NCBI RefSeq assembly: GCF_026000115.1
Contig: NZ_AP026867.1
Location: forward strand, 151,001-215,000
Length of the DNA stretch: 64,000 nt
Direction: 5' to 3'
Origin: Aureispira anguillae
GTDB lineage: Bacteria > Bacteroidota > Bacteroidia > Chitinophagales > Saprospiraceae
Shown here: positions 34,154-43,319 of the stretch, one piece after another
Numbering within the stretch: position 1 is the first letter of the stretch
Layout of the letters: every line of letters begins with the position of its first letter
Made by a program: the position numbers and the translations under genes
Notes under the pieces: model-generated
What the model was told of the DNA's origin: nothing
Databases searched by the model: none
Seen by the model: only the letters and a program-made list of their open reading frames with translations

Positions 34154-36409
34154 TTAATAAACAATCGTAGCAAATCCTTTAACTTCGTGCTGTTTACCAC
34201 GAGGTCCTTTTATTCGAGCAATAACAACATAAACACCAGCTTGGCATTTCTTTCCATTGTTATTTTTTCTTCCATTCCAAGCCTCTGTAGGATCATTGGT
34301 GCGGAACAGAAGCTCTCCCCAACGACTGTAGATATTAAGTTCAAAATTCTTGATATATCTAGTATAGCCTTTGCCCATATAAACATCATTTTTACCATCA
34401 TTGTTTGGGGTTAAGGCATTGGGCAAAAAATAAGTAAATTGCGGAGCAATATCTAAAAGGTGTTGAGCAGAATCAGTACAACCATTGGTATGGGTAACAA
34501 TTAGAGAAACAAGATGCTTACCCGTATCTGGGTAAGTATAACTGATATTTCCTCCCAAAGAACTAATACGAGTATCCCCATTGCCAAAATTCCATTCCCA
34601 TAAATTAGCAGATTCAGATTCGTCCATAAAATGAACCAGTGGTTCAAAGGACGTAGGAGTTGTGGGATTGTAGGAAAAGGCAGCTTTGGGAGCATTTAAA
34701 AGGGTATGGGTACTGCTAAAGTTCTCGGTACATCCTCTTGGAGATTTTACAGTTAACGTTCTAGTATAGAACCCTGTTGTATTATAAAGGTGCGCTCCTC
34801 TAACCTCATTGGAGCTATGCCCATCGCCAAAATTCCAAGCAAAGGTATAGCCCTTTCTTGGATAATAGATGGATTGAAAGGAAAGACTATCTGCTGGTAA
34901 ACAAATGGTATCGCTGACTAATTGAATAGGGAAAATAGGTTGGGGGCTCCAATTAATATCTTTACTATGAGTGACCGTGCATCCTGAAGCATCTTCTACG
35001 GTTAAGTTAATGGTATAAAGCCCTGTGTCGGGATAATTATATTGATGGCTAGGATGCTGCTGATTAGAGGTGCTGCCATCGCCAAAATCCCAGGCATAAC
35101 TTATAATAGGACTGTTGGGACTATAGGTTGTTTGGCTCAATAAATCAATTGGTTTTAAATCGCAAGAGTCATAGGTTAAACTAAAGTCAACTGACAAATC
35201 AAGGCTAATATTGATGGATAGATAGGTCGTATCGGTGCAACCCGTAGACCCTGGGTTGGCAATTAACCAACCTTGATAAGTGCCATTGTTAGGAAAGGTA
35301 ACGGTCGGTTCGTACATTCCTGAACTAAAGATATTTCCATTGCCCAAATCAAATCTCCATTCATAGCTATTGATAAAGGATTGGATGGTACTTGTATTGG
35401 TAAATTTAATGGTACTATCACTACAAGAACTTACATAATATAGGTCATTGACAAAATCAATAGAGTCGGCTGGTATTTTTGCACTAACTTGATCGTCACA
35501 AGCTGTAACATTAAATTGAAAATCCCTAAGTGTTGTGCTTAATAAATTACCTTGACTATCATATTCTTTGACACAAATGCCAACAGAGTATTGTCCTTGC
35601 GCAGTAGGAAAACCTGTTAGGAACCCTGTGTTAGGATCAATGGCTAAACTAGGAGAAGCTGGCATGGGATAAGAGGCACTAAAACCAAAGTTAAAAGGTA
35701 CAGGGGTATAGGGAGGAGGCGCAGGCGGATTCGGAATAGGGGAGCTAAAACCCCCTGGATTCGTTTGGCTATTGCCACCCCCTGTAAATGGAGCGCAAAA
35801 CTCATAAACAAGCGTGTTTCCATCTGGATCTGTTGCTGAGTGGTCAAATTCCAATGGATTGTTTAGACAGATAACAATGGGAGGGAAGGCATTAAACGTA
35901 GGGCTTGTATTACATTGTTGTTGTGCCAGAGCACTTAAAAAAATAGTATAAGTTCCTCCAACTGTCCCTGGGGTATTGATGTTTAGAATCGTATTGTTTC
36001 TACAACAACGTTGATAAGAAATCCAATATCCATCGGCATTATAAGGCAGTTCAACCGTATCTACATATATGGCTTCTTCCACTCCTATATTAGGAGGGAC
36101 GACTAAGCATGGATTACTAATGTTCATAGGGATTCTAGCAGTAATAGGAGGACCTAATGCTAACTTGCTGTGTAAGGTTGTACTGTTGGGACCAGTATAA
36201 ATTCCTATAATGGCAGGATTATCAAAAGGAACAGCACTATTAATAAGATCTCGATAGACATGCATTGTAATTTTGTATTGCATGATTCCACTACTAGGAC
36301 TAGGTCCTAAGCATTCGTAATTGATTTCACCACCAACAATATGAGTTGCATGACCATTGAGATTAAAAAAGAACGAAAAAAGAAGAATTAAAAGGATGAC
36401 TTTCTGCAT
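34154..36409 (-). CDS. Secreted PKD-repeat protein with T9SS type B (gliding-associated) C-terminal domain
   Basis: A 751-residue protein. Signal peptide, then an N-terminal module starting ATHIVGGEINYECLG (about 21-35), which also opens the two proteins at 40033 and 43320. Residues about 200-310 resemble the cadherin-like putative Ig segment (YSVGICVKEYDSQGNLL). Three or four PKD domains follow, with YAWDFGDGSTSNQQH, FAWNFGDGHSSNE and WEWNFGNGDTRIS. The end is a type B CTD: FLPNALTPNNDGKNDVY, LNIYSRWGELLF, WNGRKNNN and GVYVVIARIKG. It is exported by T9SS and kept on the surface, probably an adhesin or gliding-related matrix protein. Strong hairpin after the stop. Confidence 0.93.
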   Translation of the reverse strand: MQKVILLILLFSFFFNLNGHATHIVGGEINYECLGPSPSSGIMQYKITMHVYRDLINSAVPFDNPAIIGIYTGPNSTTLHSKLALGPPITARIPMNISNPCLVVPPNIGVEEAIYVDTVELPYNADGYWISYQRCCRNNTILNINTPGTVGGTYTIFLSALAQQQCNTSPTFNAFPPIVICLNNPLEFDHSATDPDGNTLVYEFCAPFTGGGNSQTNPGGFSSPIPNPPAPPPYTPVPFNFGFSASYPMPASPSLAIDPNTGFLTGFPTAQGQYSVGICVKEYDSQGNLLSTTLRDFQFNVTACDDQVSAKIPADSIDFVNDLYYVSSCSDSTIKFTNTSTIQSFINSYEWRFDLGNGNIFSSGMYEPTVTFPNNGTYQGWLIANPGSTGCTDTTYLSINISLDLSVDFSLTYDSCDLKPIDLLSQTTYSPNSPIISYAWDFGDGSTSNQQHPSHQYNYPDTGLYTINLTVEDASGCTVTHSKDINWSPQPIFPIQLVSDTICLPADSLSFQSIYYPRKGYTFAWNFGDGHSSNEVRGAHLYNTTGFYTRTLTVKSPRGCTENFSSTHTLLNAPKAAFSYNPTTPTSFEPLVHFMDESESANLWEWNFGNGDTRISSLGGNISYTYPDTGKHLVSLIVTHTNGCTDSAQHLLDIAPQFTYFLPNALTPNNDGKNDVYMGKGYTRYIKNFELNIYSRWGELLFRTNDPTEAWNGRKNNNGKKCQAGVYVVIARIKGPRGKQHEVKGFATIVY

Positions 36410-36526
36410 GATGTTAATTTGAGAGCTGTCGGGGAGACATGCTAATATAACGATATAAAATTATATTAGTTACCGATTTTACCTAAATAATTTAATATCA
36501 AACAGCACTTGTCACTAAAAGGAGAG

Positions 36527-37930
36527 TTAATCAATAATTTTAGAAGGATTTAGAATAGAAGTAGGGTCAAATGTTTTTTTGATGGCACGCATCAATTGAA
36601 GTTCGACAGGATTAAAAACCAGTGGCATATATTTTTTTTGAATCCAACCAATTCCATGTTCGCCTGAAATGGTTCCATTTAAGGACTTTACGAGTTTAAA
36701 AATAGCCTGCAATGTAGAGGAGGCTTGTTGTTCCCAAATGGGATTGGGTAGCTGTTCTTGAAGTAGACTAACGTGTAAATTGCCGTCCCCAGCATGTCCA
36801 TAATTAATGGCACGAATACCGTGTTGAGTGCTGATTTGGTGGATACCTTTTAGGAGTTCTGCTAAGGCTGCACGAGGAACAACTGTATCTGCCTTTTTTA
36901 CGGCAGAATATTGCTTAATAGCAGGATTGAGGTTACGTCTTAATTGCCAGAGTGTATTTTTTGTGGTTTGGTCATCTGCTAGTAGAATAGTGCCACAATC
37001 AAATTGTTCTAATACGCTATTGATCTTCTCACAATCTAAATATAATGAATCTAAATGATTTCCATCCACTTCAACAATTAAATGGGCTTGCACTTCTTCT
37101 TTTATAGGGAGGGTGTTATTTTGTAAATAGTTAGCGGCAATATCTATGGCTGCTCGTTCCATAAATTCTAGGCAAGAAGGAGTGATTCCTGCTTGAAAGA
37201 TTGCAGAAACTGCAGCACAAGCTTTGGTCGGTGAACGAAAGGGAACCAACATCAATAAACTATGAGAGGGAAGCGGAATTAATTTGAGGACAATTTTAGT
37301 AATAATTCCCAAAGTACCTTCACTACCAACCATCAACTGGGTGAGGTTGTACCCCGTTGAGTTTTTGAGGGTGTTGGCACCTGTCCATATCAGATCACCA
37401 TTGGGAAGTACGACTTCAAGATTAAGCACGTAATCTTTGACAACCCCATATTTTACCGCTCTTGGACCACCCGAATTAGTGGCTACATTACCCCCTATAA
37501 AAGAACTACCACGACTAGCAGGATCGGGAGGATAATAGAGCCCCTTTTCTTGAACTTTTTCTTGCAAGACTTCTGTAATAACAGCAGGTTCTGTGGTAAC
37601 TTGAAGATTAGCTTCGTCAATTTCTAAGATTTGATTTAGACACTCCATTGACAATACAATTCCGCCACAAACGGGGAGGGCACCTCCTGCTAGCCCAGTT
37701 CCTGCGCCTCTAGGGGTAACAGGGATCTGGTTTTGAGAACAAAGCCGCATGATTTGTTGGATTTGTACGACTGTTTTGGGAAGGACAATAACCTCAGGCA
37801 AAAAAAGCAAATCTTCGGTTTTGTCTTGACCATAAGCAGTGCACTTGGATAGGCTGCTGTGTACTTGAGAGGAACCAACTATATCTATTAAAGATTGGAC
37901 AATAAGAGGAGATACAGGTTGGTATGACAT
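36527..37930 (-). CDS. FAD-linked oxidase, glycolate oxidase GlcD / D-lactate dehydrogenase type
   Basis: A 467-residue flavoprotein. The FAD-binding PCMH domain spans about 40-215 (TPRGAGTGLAGGALPVCGGI; YYPPDPASRGSSFIGGNVATNSGGPRAVKYG; LMVGSEGTLGIITKI). The C-terminal oxidase domain has INYGHAGDGNLHVSL and TISGEHGIGWIQKKYM, whose His residues bind flavin and substrate. Length is standard for GlcD. It oxidises a 2-hydroxy acid such as glycolate or D-lactate and passes electrons to the respiratory chain; no GlcE/GlcF partners are seen nearby. A -7 element (37963-37970) and an upstream strong terminator mark it as its own unit. Confidence 0.92.
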   Translation of the reverse strand: MSYQPVSPLIVQSLIDIVGSSQVHSSLSKCTAYGQDKTEDLLFLPEVIVLPKTVVQIQQIMRLCSQNQIPVTPRGAGTGLAGGALPVCGGIVLSMECLNQILEIDEANLQVTTEPAVITEVLQEKVQEKGLYYPPDPASRGSSFIGGNVATNSGGPRAVKYGVVKDYVLNLEVVLPNGDLIWTGANTLKNSTGYNLTQLMVGSEGTLGIITKIVLKLIPLPSHSLLMLVPFRSPTKACAAVSAIFQAGITPSCLEFMERAAIDIAANYLQNNTLPIKEEVQAHLIVEVDGNHLDSLYLDCEKINSVLEQFDCGTILLADDQTTKNTLWQLRRNLNPAIKQYSAVKKADTVVPRAALAELLKGIHQISTQHGIRAINYGHAGDGNLHVSLLQEQLPNPIWEQQASSTLQAIFKLVKSLNGTISGEHGIGWIQKKYMPLVFNPVELQLMRAIKKTFDPTSILNPSKIID

Positions 37931-37962
37931 GGTCTATAAGTATTGAGCAATGTAAATCAAGA

Positions 37963-37970
37963 CAAAAGTA
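37963..37970 (-). promoter_or_regulatory. -7 element TACTTTTG for the GlcD-like gene
   Basis: A minus-strand match to TAnnTTTG, 33 bases before the start codon at 37930 and just after the terminator of the preceding gene. Confidence 0.5.
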
Positions 37971-37982
37971 GAGAAATAGTAC

Positions 37983-38039
37983 CCAGTTTGAAAATTTGAA
38001 AAAATAGCGACTTAGAGCATTTTCAAATTTTCAGACTGG
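37983..38039 (-). terminator. Long hairpin terminator after the MoxR-like gene
   Basis: A 20-bp stem (37983-38002 with 38020-38039), perfect except for one wobble pair, 17-nt loop. It shares its TTGAAAAT core with the 20945-20987 terminator. Confidence 0.75.
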
Positions 38040-38115
38040 CGAGTACTTATTAGGTGTTTGGACGAGATTGATGGCTAAAGGGACTACAACCCTCGTAGCA
38101 CTAAATCTCTATTGA

Positions 38116-39234
38116 TTACATTCTTTTTAATAGCAGTTTTCCAATTTCTGGATCTGCCATAATCGATTTTAAGTGTTGTGCACTAACTAAGTCTTGTGCC
38201 ATTGACAAGCGAATATCATTCGGGATAAAATCTATTTTGATAAATTGTTTGATATTAGCGAGTTGTTCTTTGTTTGGTTTAATGTTGTTGATTACTAAAT
38301 AGTTTACCAAACGAGTACAGAGTGTAGCCAGAATATCTACTCGCAAAGTGCCTTTCATTACAATGCCTTTTAGATGCTCTAAAACTTCCTTTTTAAAATC
38401 ACTGGTGTTGATGATTTGCTCAGGAGTGACCAATTTACTTAAATTGTTGTTGACAAAAGCCATAAAAGAAGCTACTGTATTGGAGTCTAGGCAAGAATCT
38501 GCCAACATCTGTAATAAGCCCAATTCTTTGGTAAGATCCTCAATATTGGCAATAGACTGAAAAAATTGTACTAGTGTACGAGGAGTTGTTCGTTCTCCTG
38601 TAACCATTTCAGGGTAAGTTAATACAAAGTTGATTCCACGTTGATCAACACCGTTTTCTTCGGCCCATTTAGCCCATTCCTTGACATCAAAATCCATGGT
38701 AACATGCATCATACGAGTTAGCATGGCATCATCCATTGGAGTAACCGAATAATCTCCTCCATCTGGATTTGCAGTAAGTATAATTTGCCATTTTTGGGGC
38801 AATTTCCAACTGATTAATTCATAATTTTGTAACAATTGCATGATCCCTCTTAAGATACGATCATCTGCACGGTTGGCATCATCAATTAGCAAAATTCCAG
38901 GTCCCTCTTGAGTTGGTACCCAATCTGGAGCAACAAAAGAAGTTGTATTGTCAGTAATACGAGGCATCCCTACTAAATCTCCCATTTCTTCGAATTGAGC
39001 AGGAGCAATATAGGCAAATTTGTAATTTTTATTCTTGGCAATGGATTCTACTAATTGGGTTTTTCCTATACCATGTTTTCCCCAAATACAGATTGGAGAT
39101 TTTTTTTTGCCTTCAGCTTCAGCAATTTCATTTATTTGGATAGAATGCTCTAGTAGACGTTGGACTTCACTAGCTGATGTTTTGGTTCCATAATATAGAT
39201 AATTGTGTTTAGGTTTGTTGTTTTGATTAGCCAT
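38116..39234 (-). CDS. MoxR-like AAA+ ATPase
   Basis: A 372-residue ATPase. Walker A GKHGIGKTQL at about 52-61, Walker B GILLIDDANRADDRI at about 112-126, sensor 1 WQIILTANPDGGDYSVTP, and a DDAMLTRMMH arginine-finger helix. The 60s-90s region (FEEMGDLVGMPRI) is typical of the MoxR/CoxD group that remodels or loads metalloproteins. Such ATPases usually pair with a von Willebrand A protein (CoxE type); none lies in the neighbouring genes, so its partner must be elsewhere. The C-terminal ~140 residues are helical and less conserved. It stands alone between a 798-base gap and a strong terminator. Confidence 0.85.
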   Translation of the reverse strand: MANQNNKPKHNYLYYGTKTSASEVQRLLEHSIQINEIAEAEGKKKSPICIWGKHGIGKTQLVESIAKNKNYKFAYIAPAQFEEMGDLVGMPRITDNTTSFVAPDWVPTQEGPGILLIDDANRADDRILRGIMQLLQNYELISWKLPQKWQIILTANPDGGDYSVTPMDDAMLTRMMHVTMDFDVKEWAKWAEENGVDQRGINFVLTYPEMVTGERTTPRTLVQFFQSIANIEDLTKELGLLQMLADSCLDSNTVASFMAFVNNNLSKLVTPEQIINTSDFKKEVLEHLKGIVMKGTLRVDILATLCTRLVNYLVINNIKPNKEQLANIKQFIKIDFIPNDIRLSMAQDLVSAQHLKSIMADPEIGKLLLKRM

Positions 39235-40032
39235 TTTGTTGAATTATATATTTAATTCTTATGTGTAAATAATGTGTTTCGCTCAAATATGCGTAAGTAC
39301 ACGAAAAGTAGATCTTTGTTAACGATTGCTTATTAGTAAAATGATTGTTGTACTATATATTATAGTATCAATATCTATTACATATTATAGTATCAATATC
39401 TATTACTATAACATAAGCCCTATTTTCTTGTTGTTACACCCTAAAATTTTTTCCTTAAAACTTTAGGCACATCTTGATCATTGAAATGGGGATGCAACAA
39501 GCCTGAAAATCTCTTGTAAAAGATACAAATTACTTCATCAATAGTATATTGAAATTTCAAAAATAGAAAAAATCTACAGAAATAAGGTAAACTTAACGAG
39601 TTCTACTTTTATAAAAATTTTCAACTGGATGGTTCTTGTATAAGTTTTAAAAAGAATTACTTCAGTATTGCGGTACTAGCAAAGAAGGTTTATATGGAGT
39701 TTCTAAAAAAATATCTAAAACAGGTAAAAAATTATAGTTGAAGTATATAAACGATGGGATAATCTAAATGCTTTGATGGACTATATTTCTTGTATGGACA
39801 GCTGTAAAGTAGATATTTGAATGGACTAAAATAAGATTTTTTTTGCATTTAAATTCCATATTTTAAAAAAAATCCAAGATATGGATTTTTTTTGTGCTAA
39901 AAAGAATAAAATAATATTGATTAACAGGTGGTTAGGTGTTGGTTTTGAATTTGGTTGTTTATTGATAGAATTCAATCGTATTTCTATTTAGAAAGGTATT
40001 GCTAACGATTAAGTAACTAAATACTATAAGAA
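39235..40032. other. Intergenic region, 798 bp, with tandem repeat and duplicated leader
   Basis: It has a 2 x 25-bp tandem repeat (39357-39406) and a possible terminator-like hairpin with a T-tract (about 39851-39893). The last ~100 bases resemble the leader of the paralogue at 43320 (a ...TTGAATTTGGTT... block at about 39943 and 43225). I see no gene. Confidence 0.5.
39357..39406. repeat. Two perfect tandem copies of a 25-bp AT-rich unit
   Basis: The units 39357-39381 and 39382-39406 are the same; each includes TATAGTATCAATATC. It may be a polymerase-slippage product or a regulatory repeat. Confidence 0.8.
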
Positions 40033-42987
40033 ATGAAATCAATAAAACTACTTATGAATAATCAATTTTATTGGGTCATAATTTTTAGCCTTATTTTTCT
40101 GAATAAATCTAAGGCAACTCATTTAATGGGAGGAGATTTGACCTATGCTTGTTTAGGGAGCAATCAATACGAATTAACATTGACAATTTACCGAGATTGT
40201 AATGGAATTAATTTGGGAACGGTTCAAGTTATATATCAAAACGATGATTGTGGAGCAACTAGTAGCCATTATATGATGTTGGTTCATTCAGAAGAAATTA
40301 CTCCTGTATGTGCTAATGCCCAAGCTTCTGCTTGTAATGGAGGAGGGGGAGCTTATGGGATCGAAAAATTTGTTTACCAAAAAACAGTGACGCTAAATCC
40401 GAGCTGTTCTAATGTTAACTTTTATTGGAGTCTATGTTGTAGAAGCTCTGCTATTAACACGTTGGGTTCACCAGGTTCTGAATCTATGTATATTCATACC
40501 AGTATACCAGATGTTAGTATGTGTAATAGTTCACCAACTTTTTTGAACGACCCTGTTCCTTTTGTGGGGGGCGGTCAACCTGTTTATTATAATGATGGAG
40601 CAATAGATGGAGATGGAGATGACTTGATTTTTTCATTGGTGAATTGTAAGAGCGATGCCACTAATGCAGTTGTTTATGCGTCAGGTTTTAGTGGAACTAG
40701 TCCTTTGTCAACGGTGAGTGGCATTACTATAGATACCACAACAGGAGCATTATCCTTTACCCCGAACCAAGTTCAAGTTGGGGTTTTATGCATTTTGGTT
40801 GAAGAATATAGAAATGGTCTTAAAATAGGTGAAATAGTAAGGGATATACAATTTACAGTCCTAACTAGTGTTAATGATAATCCTGTTTTAACAGGGATCG
40901 ATAGCAGCAATTTGTTTTTAGTAAATCTAAAAGCAGGGACTAACGTGTGTTTTGATGTTTTTTCTAATGACCCAAATACTTCTCAATCTGTTTCCATGAG
41001 ATGGAATGGAGCCATATCTGGGGGAATATTTGCTGTTGATAGTTCTGGACAATTTCCCAAAGGAACGTTCTGCTGGACACCAACTATTAATGATATTGGT
41101 CATAATGTTTTTACCGTTACTGTTTTTGATGATAATTGTCCTTTGTTAGGCATCAATACTTATACATTTAGTTTATTTGTTTCTATAGATACGATAACGT
41201 CTGTTACAGCTGGTAATTGGTCGGATGCAGGGACTTGGGATTGTAATTGTATTCCTGCATTATCTCAGAATATTGTCGTTCAGCACAATGTAGTTTTAGG
41301 AACTAATTTTACAGTAGTAGAAGGAGCCTTTATGACGGTTAAAATTGGTGATAGTTTATCCATTTTGGATGGTTATGAATTGAGATTAGAGGGAGATTTT
41401 AATAATTATGGCAAAGTAGAAGGCAAACTAGTAGTGGGGGGAGCTAACGTTCAGTTGGTGCGTTTAGGAGAGCTTGATCAAGTAGAAATTGACAACCCAA
41501 CGAATGTACTTGTTGCTGACAACTGCATTATAAATGAGAAAATAGTACTTAGCAGTGGAAATTTTAATTCCAATGGTTATGATGTGGTACTCAAATCTGA
41601 TAGTAATGGATCGGCGTTGGTCGAAGACAATGGGGGGCTGTTTGTTGGTCCCTTGGTGGTTCAACGATACCTATTTAATACGATCGGGCATCATTTTATT
41701 TCTTCTCCTTTTTCTGATGCTACCATTAACGAATTAGCGGATGATTTTTCGTTAATGCTCAATACTACGTATCCTCGCATCTATTATTACGATGAGACCA
41801 ATACTTCTAATGATCTTTTTGATGGCTGGTTATCTCCGACTAGTCTGACTCATATGATGGGGCAAGGGGAGGGATTCAGTTGTTATTTTATGGCAGGCTC
41901 TGGTATTACCTTGGATATGAAAGGAACAATCAATACAGGACCTATTCACGTATTATTAAAAACCTCTCCATCTAGCTCGACTGTAGATGAGAGTTTTTGC
42001 CCACCAGAAGGTTGGAATTTAGTTGGAAACCCTTACCCTTCCCCTTTAAATTTTGATTTGTTGATGCAAGCTACTTCAGGAGCAGTAGAAAAAGCATTTT
42101 ATATTTGGGACCCAGTTTCTAAAACCTATTTAAGTTATGTGAATGGAATTGGTTCTCCCAGCGATTTAGGGGCAATTATTCCATCTATGCAAGGGTTTTG
42201 GGTCAAAGCCAATAGCAATACTTTCTTGAGCTTTGATAATAGCATGAGAGTTACCAACCCAAATGATACATCCAATACATTTTTGAAATCGGTGAATGCA
42301 AATAATCCTATTTTTCGACTAGAAATGGATGGACAAGGACGAAATACAGAAATTGTTGCTTGTTTTAGAGCCAATACAACAACTGGATTTGATTCAAATT
42401 TTGATGCTTTTTTTATTCCAAGTGGGTATTCCAATTCAATAGATTTTGCTTTTGCTACCGAAGATGGTCCTCTACGGATTAGTAGTATTCCACCTGCACA
42501 AAGCTTCCCTGTGACCATTCCTTTACAGAGCAAAGTGACGAATACAGGAACTTATACCATATCAATGACAGAGTTTACTAATTTCTCTTCCAATGACCAA
42601 CTTATTCTAGAGGATGTTGCCTTAGGAGTTAGCCATGTGTTGAACAATGGTCCTTATACTTTTATTGCAGCACCCAACGATAGCCTATATCGCTTTATTC
42701 TTCGGGTGGGACCTCCTACTTTTAATGCACTCAACTCTATTAAAAACAGTAGTGAGTTAAATGTATACAAATGTAATAATGCTTTGTGTTTATCTTTTGA
42801 AGAGACAAATACGACTACTACAGGGCTAAGTATTTACAACCACCTAGGACAACTCATGCAGACTCTTGCATTAGGAGTAGGGCAGAAAGAATATAGATTG
42901 GATCAGGTTAATTTGCCAAGCCCTAATTTATATTTTGTAAGACTAGAATCTACAAACGAGCAGATCACTAAAGCCATTACTTGGTAA
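40033..42987 (+). CDS. Large secreted surface protein, T9SS type A (paralogue 1 of a tandem pair)
   Basis: A 984-residue exported protein. After the signal peptide, ATHLMGGDLTYACLG opens a ~240-residue Cys-rich module shared with 34154-36409 and 43320-46271. Then come Ig/cadherin-like strands (FCWTPTINDIGHNVFTVTV), a segment TAGNWSDAGTWDCNCIP like the N-terminal part of many Bacteroidota beta-helix surface proteins, and CPPEGWNLVGNPYPSPLNFD. The C-terminal type A sorting domain is LSIYNHLGQLMQTL...SPNLYFVRLES. The two proteins of the tandem pair align along their whole length with nearly equal sizes. Likely an adhesive or matrix protein on the cell surface. Confidence 0.88.
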   Translation: MKSIKLLMNNQFYWVIIFSLIFLNKSKATHLMGGDLTYACLGSNQYELTLTIYRDCNGINLGTVQVIYQNDDCGATSSHYMMLVHSEEITPVCANAQASACNGGGGAYGIEKFVYQKTVTLNPSCSNVNFYWSLCCRSSAINTLGSPGSESMYIHTSIPDVSMCNSSPTFLNDPVPFVGGGQPVYYNDGAIDGDGDDLIFSLVNCKSDATNAVVYASGFSGTSPLSTVSGITIDTTTGALSFTPNQVQVGVLCILVEEYRNGLKIGEIVRDIQFTVLTSVNDNPVLTGIDSSNLFLVNLKAGTNVCFDVFSNDPNTSQSVSMRWNGAISGGIFAVDSSGQFPKGTFCWTPTINDIGHNVFTVTVFDDNCPLLGINTYTFSLFVSIDTITSVTAGNWSDAGTWDCNCIPALSQNIVVQHNVVLGTNFTVVEGAFMTVKIGDSLSILDGYELRLEGDFNNYGKVEGKLVVGGANVQLVRLGELDQVEIDNPTNVLVADNCIINEKIVLSSGNFNSNGYDVVLKSDSNGSALVEDNGGLFVGPLVVQRYLFNTIGHHFISSPFSDATINELADDFSLMLNTTYPRIYYYDETNTSNDLFDGWLSPTSLTHMMGQGEGFSCYFMAGSGITLDMKGTINTGPIHVLLKTSPSSSTVDESFCPPEGWNLVGNPYPSPLNFDLLMQATSGAVEKAFYIWDPVSKTYLSYVNGIGSPSDLGAIIPSMQGFWVKANSNTFLSFDNSMRVTNPNDTSNTFLKSVNANNPIFRLEMDGQGRNTEIVACFRANTTTGFDSNFDAFFIPSGYSNSIDFAFATEDGPLRISSIPPAQSFPVTIPLQSKVTNTGTYTISMTEFTNFSSNDQLILEDVALGVSHVLNNGPYTFIAAPNDSLYRFILRVGPPTFNALNSIKNSSELNVYKCNNALCLSFEETNTTTTGLSIYNHLGQLMQTLALGVGQKEYRLDQVNLPSPNLYFVRLESTNEQITKAITW

Positions 42988-43319
42988 GTGTCACCAACTT
43001 ATTTCTGAAATAATAGTTGTTTAATTTTTCTAGATAGCATTGCATTTTTAATGCTATAACTATAGGGTTTGATGGTTTGGAGGATTAGCTGGATCCATTT
43101 TATGTTGTATCCTTTTTACATTCTGTTGGGGGCTTAATTCCATAATTTGGATTTTTTTTTCAAGGCATGGAATTTTTTTTTGGAAATTAAATTAAGTAGT
43201 GCTGGTAGTCAGTGTTTTATGTATTGGTTTGAATTTGGTTTTACCTTAAATAGTATTTCAAATAACATCTGTTTAAAAGCGTATTACTGGAAAAGCAGAT
43301 ACCTAAAACATTATAAGCG
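42988..43319. other. Intergenic region, 332 bp, between tandem paralogues
   Basis: AT-rich with several T-tracts. Part of it (from about 43218) is similar to the leader of the first paralogue, so the duplication seems to include the promoter. A 61-codon open frame inside it looks accidental. Confidence 0.5.
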
